From assembly GCA_033807695.1 (NCBI GenBank), contig CM066306.1:2852001-2916000 (forward strand): 64,000 nt of DNA, read 5' to 3'. The stretch comes from Daedaleopsis sinensis (taxonomy: Eukaryota; Basidiomycota; Agaricomycetes; Polyporales; Polyporaceae). Both the position numbers and the translations under genes were made by a program. Of the stretch, positions 31,015-43,921 are shown piece by piece (position 1 is the first letter of the stretch; each line of letters starts with the position of its first letter). The notes beneath the pieces are model-generated. The model was not told the DNA's origin. It worked only from the letters and a program-made list of their open reading frames with translations, and did no database searches.

Positions 31015-33640
31015 CTGAAATGAGCTTCCTAATTAGGACGTTGACACGCGCAAATAGAAGGACAACGAAGGATGTACTTACTTGGCACTGGGCGGGTGGG
31101 CTATGTTTCGAGATGCCAGCTAATAAGCTAAAGTGGGTGCCGCTTCGGCAGCAGGTCAGTCTACTGGAGGAAGGCGAGGGGTGCCGGTGAGGGATGAAGG
31201 GACAGCGAACTGACCTGAGGAGGCAGGAGGACGGACTCCATGCTCTGGAGCCCGCCGTTTGCTCCAGGTTTGCTCGCATCCGCGCCATCCGCACAGTCGC
31301 GTGGTAGTGCGCATCTCACCCGCCACACAGGTACCTTCCGCGGTCGCATTAATCATCGTCCCCGGACACACATCCAAACGGTCCTGCGAGGTCCTCGACG
31401 GTACTCTGCGAGAATGCGCGGCGTTAGTAACTGTACGTACAGGTGCCACGTGTACGACTCAACGTCCCACTCACGAGTGTGTAGCCTGAGAGCGGGTGCC
31501 ATCTGTGCCTGCTCCCCGTGCTCGTCCTTCGCCTCACTGCTGTCGTGTCCGCGAATGGCGTGCTGCATAGCTGGCATCGGAGGTGCGTACCACGGGGGGC
31601 CTCAGTCGTCTTACGAAAGCTCACCTTGACGGTCTGCAGGACGTTCGTCAGTGCTCGAGCAAGAGAGAGCAACGTCCGGCTCACATACAATGCTGGACTC
31701 GGCGTGCGGCGGCGCCGGCACGACCGCTCGGTGTGCACTACACCGTCGCTTGATACCTCAACAGGCCTCTCGAGTGCCGCGAAAGTCGAACGGCATCCCT
31801 CGACGCTGTGGAAGCTCGCGGGGAGATCGAGTCTGACTCACATGTGACTATTTCACGGTCTTCAAGTGCTCAGTTGAATCACCTGCTGGTCGACGTGCCG
31901 CGTGCTCGTGGGCGACGCAGGCGGACGGCTGGGCCGGGAGTCGCAGAGCGATGATGCATATGGGGCAGGCAAGACTCTATAGCTAGTGTCTTCCGTCTTC
32001 GTGGCAAGAAGTCGACGGGTGACGTCACGCGTGCGGCGTCAGCCGCGCGGCCCGGGGGGATCGGATCGAGGAGTGCAGTCGGCGGGGACGAGGTGCGTGT
32101 CGTGTGTCGTTCTGGGGCGAGTGCGGCTGTGTACGAGGAGACGAGAGTTGCGGAGGGCGTCGGGAGTGCTGTGGCGGGTCGAGCAGTCGGGCGGACGAGA
32201 ACAAGGAGGGGCGGCCCGGGCCCATTGAGGGCGGCGCGCGAGAAACGAGAGATGGTGGGGACGGACAAGGACGGCGAGCAAGGACGGCGAGCTTAGAGTA
32301 GCAGATGGGGATATGCGTGCCACAGAGTGCCAGGTTCGAGCACGGTCGTTCCGGTGTCCGAGGTGAGTTGTCAGTGGTCCATGCGCGAGGGCTGACAAGT
32401 CGAAAGTGCGCAGCTCCGGGCGACAGGATCGAAGACTGAGAGGCAAGATATGCAGGGGGTGCAGAACGAAAACGGGAGGTGGAAGCGACAGCGGTGACCA
32501 TAGTATCTGTCACTATCCTCACCGTTGCACGTTCGACTAGCATTGGCGTCCAACCAAGCGACGGTAAGTAAACGATTTTGTCTTTACGCAGCAGCTTTGT
32601 GACTAACCTCCGTTCATCCTACTTGCAACCTATTGTCATAATCGAACCAGCAAGGTTAGTATGTGATCTGGCTTACAAACAAAGCACGACTTACCGATCA
32701 CAGGCAGCGGCCGCGAAACAGGAAAGGAGTCCTATTACTGGTCCAGTGGTAAAGTAGAAAGTAGACAGTGAGCATTACGATCTCTGCGCACAGAAAATAC
32801 CCGGACTCACTGCTCGCTATGGCTAAATTTGTCACTGCCAGGAAAACCATCTCGACCCTATCAAGTAGAGAGAGGAGGCGAGAAGGTGCGCGAAGCGCGA
32901 AGGGCTGCTTGAATACATCCCTCCATCATGGCCTCGTTCTTAACAAGTAAATGACTCATAAATTTACGGCCTTGTGCCCACTCGACTGCACGAGGCCACC
33001 GAAGCCAAATTGCTCGCTCTAGTACAACAAGCTGGCATCCATTCCGCTCGCGTGAGAGATGTTCCTCTTCGCCAGCTGTGCGCCGGGCATCGATATCGTG
33101 GACTCGGAGGAGATCGGGTAGCTCATCGGCCATGACCAGAAATTTCTCGCGAATGTGAGTGTCAATTAGCCTCGAACGGCGTGGTACTTACTGTATGTCT
33201 CGCTGCCACCGACGCGCTCTCTGCATAAACCGACCGCATCGTCATTCAAGGCGCTCGAGGCTGAGTCTCCGTCCAACCTCGTGCTGGACCGCAGTCCGGT
33301 GAACCGCCCTTCCCATCTCAATCTGAACGGCAGCGACTTCCGCTCGCAGGCCCAGCGCGCACCATAGGGACGAAAGGCATCGCGCGAGCCCCGACCTAGT
33401 GCGGCAGAGTGCGTTCTCCAACATCGAGTTCGAGCTACAGCGGCCCCGCAGCGCAAGTTCCGTACCACCCTCTCCGTCGCACTTCGTTCCATTGAGAGCG
33501 GGCCGGATATGGAGGCGAAGGCGGAGGCGGTGAATGATTCGCACGATGGCAAACGTGACCGTCCGCCTTCGCTCCCGCTTAGAGAGCGGGCACGCCGCTT
33601 CGAGCGGCGGGGACAGGGCGACCGCGGCATGGACGTCCTG
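31015..33640. other. anonymous DNA, possibly the decayed 5' part of the amine oxidase gene
   Basis: The minus strand at 31150-31900 has protein-like snippets in several frames, but nothing I can align. At 31990-32550 the minus strand is C/T-rich, as in a fungal promoter or 5' UTR. At 32550-33640 I see no convincing gene on either strand. Confidence 0.35.
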
Positions 33641-33731
33641 TGGCGGAGCTAGAACCCCGCGAACGCTGGCGAGAGCGAGTCGTCTCCCGTCAAGCGTACG
33701 TCCCGCGCAACGTGCATCAAGCGCTGCCCCC

Positions 33732-33742
33732 CCCCCCCCCCC
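33732..33742 (+). repeat. poly-C homopolymer
   Basis: An uninterrupted run of C residues lies in the tract around 33726-33742. Length in such runs is prone to sequencing and replication error. Confidence 0.7.
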
Positions 33743-33848
33743 ATCCGCATCTCTATGGACGGGTGGACTTTGAGAACAGCAGACCTGCGCGCGTTGCGGG
33801 TCTAGCTAAGGACGCGTTGCCTTATGTGCGGTTGGGGAGCAGCTCAAC

Positions 33849-34453
33849 TTGAAGCTCGACCTCACACCCACGCCGGGTACGACGAGCCCGTCCTCGTCGA
33901 GCTACAACTACGTGGACGGCTCACGTCGGTCGGTCGGGCGAGTCAACTCGAATACTGGGTGTGTCCATGGGACGGCGCGCATCGCCGTCATTGCGCCGGG
34001 AGACGGCGTCGAGGCTCTGCGGCGGATGCTACAGGACACATTGATCGACGCATCGGCGGAGGGTGGTGGAGCGGCACAGTCGGCGCTGGACGCGAACCTG
34101 GTGCAGTCGATCATCATCATGCTCGAGCAGCAGCAAAACGCAAAGTGCCAAGACCTACCCTGACCTCCGGTGGAACTTGGACGGTATGAAGGTGCGTGCC
34201 GTTGTCATGTCAGCGGTTGCATGTGCCTCGCTGGTGGAGCACGCGCATGTGCAATAGAGTCTGATACGGTCGCGCAGATGGAGTACGACCGCAAACTGAA
34301 AGAACGACGAGCGGAGGTGAGGCGATTGCGCGTGCTGCTTTGGGGCCAGGCTGAGGATGTACGGCGACCAGCAATCGCGAGCGACTTGAAACGCCTGGAG
34401 GAGCAGGAGCAGTTCTGTACTTATCACATTAGTTTATACGCGGATTTTAATTA
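33849..34453 (+). pseudogene. fragment of a coiled-coil protein (unknown)
   Basis: Plus-strand coding-like pieces read VEALRRMLQDTLIDASAEGG and ALDANLVQSIIIMLEQQQNAK. A frame jump near 34145 leads to YPDLRWNLDGMK, and then an apparent intron (34192 to about 34277) to MEYDRKLKERRAEVRRLRVL...RLEEQEQ. Heptad-like Leu/Ile spacing and charged residues indicate a coiled coil. The frame break and the loss of everything after LEEQEQF (a stop soon follows) suggest a truncated, frameshifted fragment. I cannot name the gene. Confidence 0.45.
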
Positions 34454-34459
34454 ATGTAC

Positions 34460-35107
34460 AAAATGACCTCCACGCTTACTAGGAATTAGGGAAGGGACTC
34501 CCGAGCGCGCGCGCGAGATGTGTCTCATGCTCTTGGCGACACGCGGAGCTTGCCAGTGAGGCGAGTCAAGGGGACAACAACTCGTGTTCGCGATCGTGAT
34601 CGTGGACAAAAGTCGTCTTGATAGTTTGTAGACCGTGGAGATGTTTCGAGTAATCGCACCTATGGGTTGAAATTACTCACCAACACCAATTGTATGCGAT
34701 GGTTTCGCGCCTGTTCCTGTAATCCGTAACCAACTCGATTATGCTACTGGGACACGATGGTCCTGCTGCGTACTCCAAGAAGACATCATGCCTGCCGCGT
34801 GCTACGTGTTTAGCATGGCGCTAGCTGAGCGTAATGCTATCGCCTGTGGGGCCCCATCTGCGTGATACGCGTCAGCATCCCGCTGATGAGTCTTAAGTCC
34901 AAGATGTGGTTATGCCGGCTGTGTCCTGGACGTCGTCATCACGCTATTTAGCTCCAATAATTACTGTCCTCACCTGGGACCGAGGTTTCTCCCGGTTTTC
35001 AGTCAAACGGCACAAAATTTCCAATGTTCTACGCGTTCTACGCGTTCAGATAGGTCAGCGATATCTGGATGACAAGTGTGAAGTACAACTAACTCACTTC
35101 ACAAATC
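34460..35107. other. no recognisable feature
   Basis: There are no open frames with conserved character and no repeats of note. Confidence 0.4.
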
Positions 35108-35332
35108 CTAGGAGTCGATCTGCATGCTGTCATCACCGGCGACCCCAGAGGCGTCCATGCCGCCTTCTGCGTCCTTCATCACGACATCTTGTCCCATCTG
35201 ATCCACCACCATAGCATCGTCTCCAAGCCGCGGGTTTGCCTGACGGCCAACCGTGTTTTGGCCGGTGGTGATGCTGAGCTGACCGAAAAGATTGGTGATC
35301 GCGCTGATCGTCGAGCGTGTGGGAGTAGCCAT
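35108..35332 (-). CDS. small hypothetical protein (74 aa)
   Basis: The minus-strand frame starts with ATG at 35332 and ends at 35108. It encodes MATPTRSTISAITNLFGQLS followed by an acidic Met/Asp-rich tail (VVMKDAEGGMDASGV, DDSMQIDS). The composition is protein-like, but there is no known domain. A 23-bp minisatellite lies directly upstream of the start. It could be the 5' exon of a larger gene or a fragment. Confidence 0.35.
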   Translation of the reverse strand: MATPTRSTISAITNLFGQLSITTGQNTVGRQANPRLGDDAMVVDQMGQDVVMKDAEGGMDASGVAGDDSMQIDS

Positions 35333-35337
35333 TTGAG

Positions 35338-35455
35338 CGTAAGAGTGCCGTGTAGGTGTGGGTAAGAGTGCCGTGTAGGTGTGGGTAAGAGTGCCGTGTA
35401 GGTGTGGGTAAGAGTGCCGTGTAGGTGTGGGTAAGAGTGCCGTGTAGGTGTGGGT
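35338..35455 (+). repeat. 23-bp minisatellite, five copies
   Basis: The unit GTAAGAGTGCCGTGTAGGTG plus TGG repeats five times almost perfectly. Confidence 0.92.
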
Positions 35456-35459
35456 AGAG

Positions 35460-38400
35460 ACTGTGTCGCGAGGTAGTGAGTATGGGATAGTAGCAAGGCC
35501 AGAGATTGAGCTTTCGAGTCAGGCAACGTCTGGCATCGGTTCGGAAACGGTTCGTCGCAGACGCTGATGCCCGGGCCGTCTTCATGACCACGAAACTACA
35601 TAGGACACTCTTCAATTCTTGTCTTGCATCGCTTGTCCATGTTCCGCGTACTGGGTTTCCAGTAGTATTTCTGCAGCGTTGGACGATCAAGCGTAGAACT
35701 TGCAACACAGATCAGCTCTGTCTTCACAGGTCATTTCTGAGGCGCGCGATCTATGTCAGGGACGCTCCTACACGCCTTGAAACGGATCTTTGTTGCTCGT
35801 GCGGATTTGCTCATAATCTATTGGCAGTGCCGACGAGGGACCTACCCGGACATCCAAGAGCTTTTGGATATCTGATCCGGAGTGGTGGATGTTCGGTCAG
35901 CTTCCCGCGTGTGAGAGACTGTCTATGCACATCGACTGCTACGTATCCAGATAGTCATTAATCCACTATTCTGCTTAACACGAAAGCCGTACCCTTTTCC
36001 GTACCATGGTATAGTACGATAGAGTAATATCCTCAGCCTGCGGGCCTACAGCCTGTCAAGCTTCACCGCATCCGTTGAGAAATTTAGTGAAAATATAGTT
36101 CTTAATGCGCTTGCTTGCTTAATGCCAGTCGTCAGTTCGCCGAAGTTGCGCTCGACATCCTGCGCTCGTTTGAGGTATCGCGGTACGACGGCGGCAATAA
36201 AGGGGAGGCGCATTCCACAGCATGCCAGGGCCTAAGGTATAGCCCTTTTACACATGGAAATAGGCGTAGCTGACCGCGCAGGAAAACACCGCACACAAAT
36301 TGACAGAAGGACATCAAAGTCGATATGTCAATCGTGTAGAGTCAGTATGTAGAGCTTCACTTTCTATATCGTAGTACGTAGAACAAACGGCTACAGGGAA
36401 GACGCTTACCACCTTTGGAAGTACTCTGATGATGAGCTCTGTTTATGAGAAAGACAGCGAGCCAGGGTCAGGCCGCGACAGTATGCTACTACGTGCGGCG
36501 GGGAGAACGTCGATGTCTTCGAGTTGCGGATTGACACATGGCACCTTCAACAAAGTCGTCGTTAAGACCTGCACGACTGTGTCGAAGCATAATGAAGCCA
36601 GATACACATACCAGAGACGTTTTCAGATGGCGTGCGCGCCTCATATCGGCATTCGCCTGCTGATCGCCGCGGTTATGAGGGTAAGTAATCAGTAGTTCGC
36701 AGTCTCCGTAACGAATTCCGGACGTCAGCACCGAAACCATCTCGGACCCAGTCCAGCGGCAGCAGGTGGCCGCCGCCAAATTCTCTAGCGTCTGGACATG
36801 AACGGGGATAAGGGCTATAGAAGCAAACGTCATCGCTTTTCCTGGAGCCTCCGTGCACCGTTGATTTCGCGGTGCACGTAGATCCTGTCTTTTTCGCGAT
36901 GAGAATGTGCGTCGTGCCCGCGGTCCGGTGGAATAAGCACGGCCCGCGCCGCCTCCGAGCTATCCGCGACGCAACTCGGCGTAGGCGGGGGGCGGGACCA
37001 CACACGTGAATTAGATCTACGCGGGCTAGTGATGGGCACGATTTTGACGTTCGGCGCAAACCTAAGGAAGTAATACGTGAGGCAAGAGGTAGAGAGCGTG
37101 AACTGAGGTGCTATACATGGTAACCACGGGAGTGGACCTTTACCGCAGACGGTGGGTGATCAGTGTCGGATTGTCCAAGCTCCGCAGTTTTTGCAATGCG
37201 ATGACTGCGATGACTGGGATAACCCAAGCAAACTGTGAGTAAGCGTGCAGCGGAATGGGCGTAAGAAGGCACGGAGAGTGGTCCTATAGCGGCTGAGCGT
37301 CGGATTGTGCATAATGAGTTACTTACGATGCAACAACTCGTAAAGCGAATTATATGCAGTTGGAGTTGTAGACTGTGCACGTAGCTATGGCGGGATGAGC
37401 ATAAGACGGTGTGGGCGAGGGAGTTAGGAGGATGTTGGATACAGAAGATAGGCGGTGATTGGGATGGGGCGTTATAATAGTAAGCGCGGCGAACCGTCTT
37501 GAAGCTTGAGAGCCTGGGGCTTCCAAATTTGAGGATTGAAGTTTGAGGCTTGAGGCTTGAAGCTTGGTCCAGAGGGACAGAGGCGAGGCCGGCGAGAGCT
37601 ATGAGTCAAGTAGAGACTTAGAAAGCAAAGTCAAGCCTTTGTCTTGCAATCTGTGTTTGGCTCTATTTTGACACTCGGAGGAGGCGCCCTCGCCGAAACG
37701 ATGTTGTTTTTTTACGCCAATGTCTCGCGTCCTCGTCCTCGAAGGCTCGGGCTCGAGCTCTTTCTAGCTCCCGTCTTCCTCTTCGGCAACCAAACGCGTC
37801 TTCAAGAGCAATCAGAAGAGGCCCTAGCTCAGGCGGTGGTCGCCTCCCCTACCTCTCCCCGTGGGCAGACAGCCTCCTTCGTCAGCGTCGCCTCTCTCGA
37901 CCTCATTGTCACCACCATCCTGGTCGGCATAACTACATACCAAAACCATTCGACTCTCATATCTCAGTTCTCAGATCTCAGTCTCGCAACTCGGAGATCA
38001 CTCCGCCGAGACCCCGGACAGACGACGGTGACCGTTCGCCATCGCCAGTACACGACCTCCGCGAATCCATCCGGTCCCAAGAGTACTGTAATAGCACAGT
38101 GTAGCGAAGTCGGACGGGCTCAGGATGAAAGAGACCGCGCAGAAGAAGGAACCGAGGGAGTTTCTGCGGATCATGGAGCGGGGTGTAGCAACAAGCAAGT
38201 AAGTATATACGCTATATATCCACGTATGAGGGTCCCGAGAGACATCGATACCTATGACGACACCGACTCCTAGCTGGTCCGACGGTCTCTTGTTTAAGGT
38301 GCGTCGAGCTAGAACACCCGCATGGAACATATGTAGACTCATGCGATTTTAGATCGTGTCCCGCCCTCGCCATGGACTGTGACGACTCTTCCGTCTCTTC

Positions 38401-38650
38401 ACATAATAGCTTCAAGGAGGTTCGGAAGTATCTCTAAATCTCGTAGCAAGCTAATGTTACGCCCAGTGTTCGTTCCTACTCACATCCACAGGCCGAAAAT
38501 GTTGATTCAGACCAGCGGTGGACCAACGTGGCTGAATCTGTCTCAACACCGGCTTCTAAACAGCAACTGTTGTCGGCGTCAAGGTCCGCAGCGACGCCAT
38601 TTATGTTCTCTCCACTATGTACGCTACTAGTGCTATGTATTCGTCGATGA
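35460..38650. other. anonymous, gene-poor DNA
   Basis: Open frames at 35506-35961, 36429-36695 and 37644-38273 (plus) and 36489-37059 (minus) lack conserved features. At 36700-37040 minus, two adjacent frames read AHSHREKDRIYVHREINGA and MTFASIALIPVHVQTLENLA, which could be one decayed coding region with a 1-nt shift. A CTTGAAGCTTGA-type low-complexity stretch lies at 37500-37565. Confidence 0.35.
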
Positions 38651-38689
38651 CAGCTATTTACACGCTTCCTTGTGAACAGTCAGCGTAAC

Positions 38690-39150
38690 TACGACACTCG
38701 CATTCGGATCGACGAGACCATAGCAAACTTTCTCCCTCGTGGCCCGGCCTTCGTGATACGTCTCATGAACTCTTCATCACCTTCGATTATTACTCACATG
38801 TCACATGTCAGCGCAACTTCGAGGGTATGTTCAAGTTGGCTCAACTTACACGCGGTATAGATCTCGCGTCGATGATCGACATCATCTAAATCCCCGACGC
38901 TCAACGCATAGAATACAAAACCGCTGTCGAGATATTCACTACATGATCACGGACGTGGGCAAGTGGTTCCCTCAGTTCGCGGTCTTTATGAAGGTGATTA
39001 GGAAGTTGATTCTAATGGTGAGTTCGTTTTAATGTGGAGATAGAAGGCGTCCAACGACATTGTAAAGATCAACACTGTCATGCAATGGCGAGAGCTGCTG
39101 TCGAAACATATATATTCCTGTCGAGTTCGTGAAGCAGATGGTTAGTCAAG
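38690..39150 (+). pseudogene. decayed unknown gene
   Basis: Plus-strand pieces in shifting frames read RIRIDETIANFLPRGPAFVI and RLMNSSSPSIITHMS, then FKLAQLTRGIDLASMIDII, an in-frame TAA, IPDAQRIEYKTAVEIFT, another stop or shift, and DVGKWFPQFAVFMKVIRKLI, then a possible intron (GTGAGT near 39018) and MQWRELLSKHI. The pieces are collinear and protein-like, so this was probably one gene, now disabled by stops and shifts. I do not recognise the family. Confidence 0.5.
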
Positions 39151-42100
39151 TCATGTCCGATAGTGCTTCGCTAAATATCTGGCTCCAGATGGTGTTACAA
39201 GGGCATGCCAATTCGCTCCGGCCTCTGAACGAGATAGTTTCAACATGCCAAACGCTGGTGCCTCTACCCTTCTCCAAATCTACCCTCCTGCTCCTCCTGC
39301 TGCACATCAGCCCCCTCGCCCCCTGCTGCTATTCCCCATGCGCCTACAGCACAGCCTCCGCAACCCCGTTCAGTCATTATCACTTCGCTTTCGTTGTTGT
39401 CTCTGGCTCGCCGGTATTCAAGAGAAGCCTACCGTACATACTCACGCCGCGATGCCCACGTATGTCGCCGCCTCGCCGCCTCCACCGCCGACCAAAGTCG
39501 CTTCAAAGACAAAGACATACTCCAAGCGAAAGTTTCCGCAGGTTAGTGGGCCTGCCACCAGTCTTACCGCTGCGGTCCGTCAGAGACCAACCCCCGCGGC
39601 CGTCCACGTGCCGACACTCGACGAGTGCTAAGCGTCCTCGACTACAGGAATTGAGCGCGGCGGCTCCTGGAAGAGGATCAAGATTGAATTCGGGGAGCCG
39701 GTGAACTGCGCCTCGAGGATAGGAGGAGGCGGTCGAGGGCAGCGACCTCGGGACGTCAACAGCGGTCACCCCAGGTAACACCGCGAAAATCGTGGACCAG
39801 ACGGCGGACTCCGGGGACGAGGCGACGCGGCAGGAGCTCTGACGGCCGATCGACGGGGGCGAACCCGTACTTACTCTACAAGATTCTACAATGCCTTGGG
39901 CGGCTGGAATTTGATTTGGGGAGGTTGAGCGACCTTTGGCGACTGGAGTCCGACTCGCGCCTGTCGTCGCAAGTGTCGTTGTCTCTAAGTAGTAGTCGTG
40001 TCCGATATGCATTTGTACTTGTCTAGCATGTTATCGATATACCATAACACACAGCTCCTCGCCTGTCTATCCGACTTGAAAGCGGGTATTTCGAAGGAGG
40101 AAGACTAGCTGCAGTGCAATGCCGCTCCGCTGTCGCCCGCGTGCCACATAGGCCTCTAGCGCTAGTAGGCTCGTCATGTTCTTTCATCATGATTATGATC
40201 TATCTAGTGCTCCGCCCCCTCCTCATGCATATTGCTCAGGTTCTCTGCTATGTATACATTTCATCCCGCTCAACATTAGGATTTAACTCTGACCTCAAAC
40301 TCAAAATGCTTCGAAGCTGGGAACTCGAAGAAACGCTGTTGGAGCACGCTCAAGATCGGAGCGCCGAGCCTCCGCGATTCCGTGGACAACACCGAGGAGA
40401 AACTGAGGAACATCGGGAAGTAGTCAGTGAGGCCTGAGGCAAAAGCTGGAGGCCATGAGGAGGCTGATCGTCGTACGTTTGCGTATTGCGTGTTTCGCCT
40501 CGTTTGCTGCGCATTCCCTGACTTTTGGAGCCCCGATGACCTTCGAGTTTCTTCGTGTATCCAGCTGCCCATGATCGCATGCTGGATAACAAGTAGTGCG
40601 AAACATTAGCTCATGCGCTCGCAAGGCCGCGGCACTGAAACTACACCGGTTAGTCCACTCCAAATCCCCCATCAAGTCGTACTCACGACCAGTCTGCACT
40701 CCTTGAACTATCCGAGCTGATCAATATGCTATCGACGCTGCTGCGGCCCTACTCGCCTCACACGTCAGAGTTCATCGTCAGTGTAGCGGTTAAACCGGGA
40801 TATATGCCTCGCTGAGGCTTATCCATCACAGTGCTACGCCGATGATGCGAACGACAAGCTGGTCGTCGACTATACATGGCTTTGGGTACATCACCTGCGT
40901 AGTATCTGAAGCTACTGCATAATGTCTCACGATCCTTATGTTGTTGAACTCGAACAGGTACGGAAGGATTGTCCCTTCCAACTCCGCTGAAAACGGTCTC
41001 TCACATGCAATTCGTGAACCTCAGACATGAATTGTCACTAACACCATCCCGGTGCTCGCAGCTCAAGTCCTTAATAGCAGCACGTGTACAGCGGCCTCCT
41101 CGCCTACTTGTTCTCTCTGCCAAATATAATCGCGCGTCTGTCGCGCTGCAACGAGGTATGCCAGATCAATACGCCTAACGGCCTATCTACCTCGGTGCTG
41201 AGACAGGAGTCCCTCTGTGAGACCCCGAAGTCCTTTTCAAGACGGCGAAGTCATTCGCGCGAGGGGTAGGCGGTCTCCCCAAATGTCGTTCTCGTACACC
41301 ATATGTGACATTGTGTTCTGAAATCGCCCCGTGAAGATGGTTTTGTATTGACGGTAGTGTAGTGGATGTAGGCTCTCGTGGTGCAGTGTTCAGAGTGGCT
41401 ATGCAACATATGGTATGCTGAGAACCCTTTAGTGCAAGCCTGTAGTAGTACGTGGGCTTGTTTCAGTATTTTTCTTTTAGCCCACGGTGGTCGATACAAC
41501 GAAATCCATCTACCGACCACTCAAGCTTTCGAGTTGCTTAGACAAAGTTTAGACAAAAGCCCGTACTGGCAACCTGCACATGCGCGCCAAGTCGGTTAAC
41601 GTCATCAACTCAAGTTGAGGGATTAGATCTTAGATCCTAAGTCCCCGCCATTCGGACCTCTTTCTGGCTCCATCACCACAATTTTGGCCATCTCAGAATA
41701 TCTCGTCATTATTCTTGGAACACACGCAGACCCACAAACCGACGAGGTACTAGTGAGTAATCGTCGAGAAGTTCGCCCGCCAGTGTGCCAATACCCCGCC
41801 TTCTGGCCTGCCTCAGCCTGACGACACGTGTCTCTGTTCATGGCACTCAACAACTCTTCGACTCGACATTCATATGGTGAGAGAAATCCCACGCACTACT
41901 ACCTCGACCACACCTACTAGTAATGTATACTGATTACTGGTAAACTCAGACTCTCCGCTGTACCCATATCCCACCATCACCCCCGCGGCGGCCGCTCCGA
42001 ATGTATATTCTGGGATTGGAAAGGGAGCTCAACACCCGGCTATGACTGCTCTCTATGATCCGCGATTCTATGAACACGGCACGCCGCATTCACTGGGATC

Positions 42101-42400
42101 TCAGTACTACTACCCGACGAGTCAGGCTCGGTTATATAACCTACCTCCCCCACCTCCTTCATTGCTCCTACCGCACTCTCTGGCCCCTGGGGCCAGGTTT
42201 TGTGACCGGGTATGCTCCAGCTGCTATTGTCTTGACTCCTCGCGGACATTAACATATAACCCCCGCAGAGCGCATTGTACTCCAGGCTCTGGCCGTCTCC
42301 CCCACCGCACGCATCGCCGTACGTTGACCCTGTGACTCACAGTTCACAGTTACACATCGTCTATCGCGGCATTATGTATCCCAAGGTGAGCTCAACTCTG
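39151..42400. other. anonymous DNA; possible decayed N-terminal exons of the Pumilio gene near its right end
   Basis: At 39240-39710 there is Pro/Ser-rich, Lys/Arg-rich coding-like sequence (PPPPPTKVASKTKTYSKRK) of unclear status. At 41970-42360 the plus strand reads TPAAAAPNVYSGIGKGAQHP, YYYPTSQARLYNLPPPPP and similar. This resembles the low-complexity N-terminal half of fungal Pumilio proteins, but I could not build a continuous model. The rest shows nothing. Confidence 0.35.
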
Positions 42401-42429
42401 AGCCAACTCGACCGCCGAGGAACAGACGA

Positions 42430-43921
42430 GAAGGTGGGGGGTGCGAAGCTCAGCGAGTTCCGGGCAAACAAGTCGCCCATGTGGGAGCTAAAGGTTCGTG
42501 CTAGCTAACATGTGGCGTCCTCCGAGATGCTAACGCCGAAGTTGGTTTAGGACATCTTTGGCAGCATCGTAGAGTTCAGTAGAGACCAGCACGGCTCCCG
42601 GTTTATACAGCAGAAGCTACAGTCTGCTACTAGTGCGGACATGGAAATTGTGTTTGACGAGATCGTGCCGCAGTACACTGTCCATCTGATGCAAGATGTC
42701 TTCGGCAACTACGTATTACCTTTCTCTCTCTCATCCGGGGTGCCACTGAACCACTTTCTAGGTGGTGCAGAGGATGTTCGAGTATGGTACGGCGGCGCAG
42801 AAGGCACGTCTTGTGGCCACGATGGAGGGGCGAATCCTCGGCCTGTCATTACACATGTATGGGTGTCGCATCGTCCAGAAGGTACGCCTATTACCGCTGT
42901 CATCTTTCTGTTACTGCATGCTCATTGAGCGGTCATGTAGGCAATCGAGTCTGTGAACGTGGATCAACAACTGAAGTTTGTGCAAGAACTCAGCCCTGAT
43001 GTCCTAAAATGCGCGAAGGACGCAAACGGTAACTATGTCAGTATTTGTCAACACCATCTGCATTCTGCGCTCGTGCTGATACCGTGATACCATAGGTGAT
43101 TCAGAAGATCATTGAGCATGTGGCCGCTGAACACCTCGGTTTTGCTACCACCGAGTTCCGGGACAGCGTTTACGAGCTCTCGACACATCATTACGGATGC
43201 CGTGTCCTCCAGCGGTGTTTCCAATGCCTGCCTGAATATCAGACACGCCCCCTTCTGGACCAGCTGCACAAGCATGTGTCGGACCTCATGATTGATAAGT
43301 TCGGAGTAAGTGTAGCTTCTAACCAGTACGCCTGAAGTTTGCGGCTAACGTGAGCTCCAGAACTATGTCGTTCAGTCTGTCCTTGAGCACGGCACTCCGC
43401 CAGACCGAGCAAAGATCATCGCGAAGCTCATAGGCCAAATGTATATCATGGCGAAGCACAAATTTGCGTCCCACGTGTGCGTGAAGGCTCTGTTGACCGC
43501 GGACTCGGACACTCGTCGCCAGCTAATCGACGAGATCATGACGCCCAAGCACAGCGAACTCAGTCCCATCATGGGTCTCATGGACCACGACTTCGGCAGT
43601 GAGTGCGTGTTTGATTAGAGCATTTGTGACTGCCCCCTGATACATGTGTATATATCCAGACTACGTCCTCCAGAGCGCGCTCAAGACCGCCGAAGGCGAA
43701 CAGAGGGGCACGTTGATTAGCGAAGTCTGGCTTCAACTGGTCAACATGAGATGTTCGAGGGCTTACAGCAAGTATTTCTCAGCCAGTAAGGATATTCATC
43801 TAAACTGCCCCAGCGCTCGCTCCTAATACTGTACACAGTTGAACGGCTTCTCCTGAAGATCTCGACGCTCGGCCAAGCTTGCGACACATCACTCACGGAA
43901 GGTGCTGTCGAATCAGTTTAG
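42430..43921 (+). CDS. Pumilio-family (PUF) RNA-binding protein, eight-repeat domain
   Basis: This binds 3' UTR motifs and represses or relocates mRNAs in the cytoplasm. The exons are about 42430-42493, 42551-42712, 42762-42881, 42941-43036, 43096-43305, 43361-43598, 43660-43795 and 43839-43921 (TAG). They join in frame with small GT...AG introns. All eight PUF repeats are visible by their RNA-contact helices: [35 protein letters not shown] and NYVLQ. The leading segment [23 protein letters not shown] is typical for the start of the domain. Repeat 7 deviates from the usual S-N-x-x-E pattern (codons at 43472 and 43481 give His and Val). The N-terminal low-complexity half and the true start codon are not resolved; they should lie upstream of 42430. 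Gene symbol withheld because PUF paralogues are hard to tell apart. Confidence 0.85.

Noticed and set aside
31986..32543. Open frames on both strands as coding genes.
   Set aside because: The minus strand looks like a C/T-rich leader or promoter and no frame has protein-like features.
37644..38273. A 209-codon open frame as a gene.
   Set aside because: Its composition is unlike a conserved protein and no motif or splice structure supports it.
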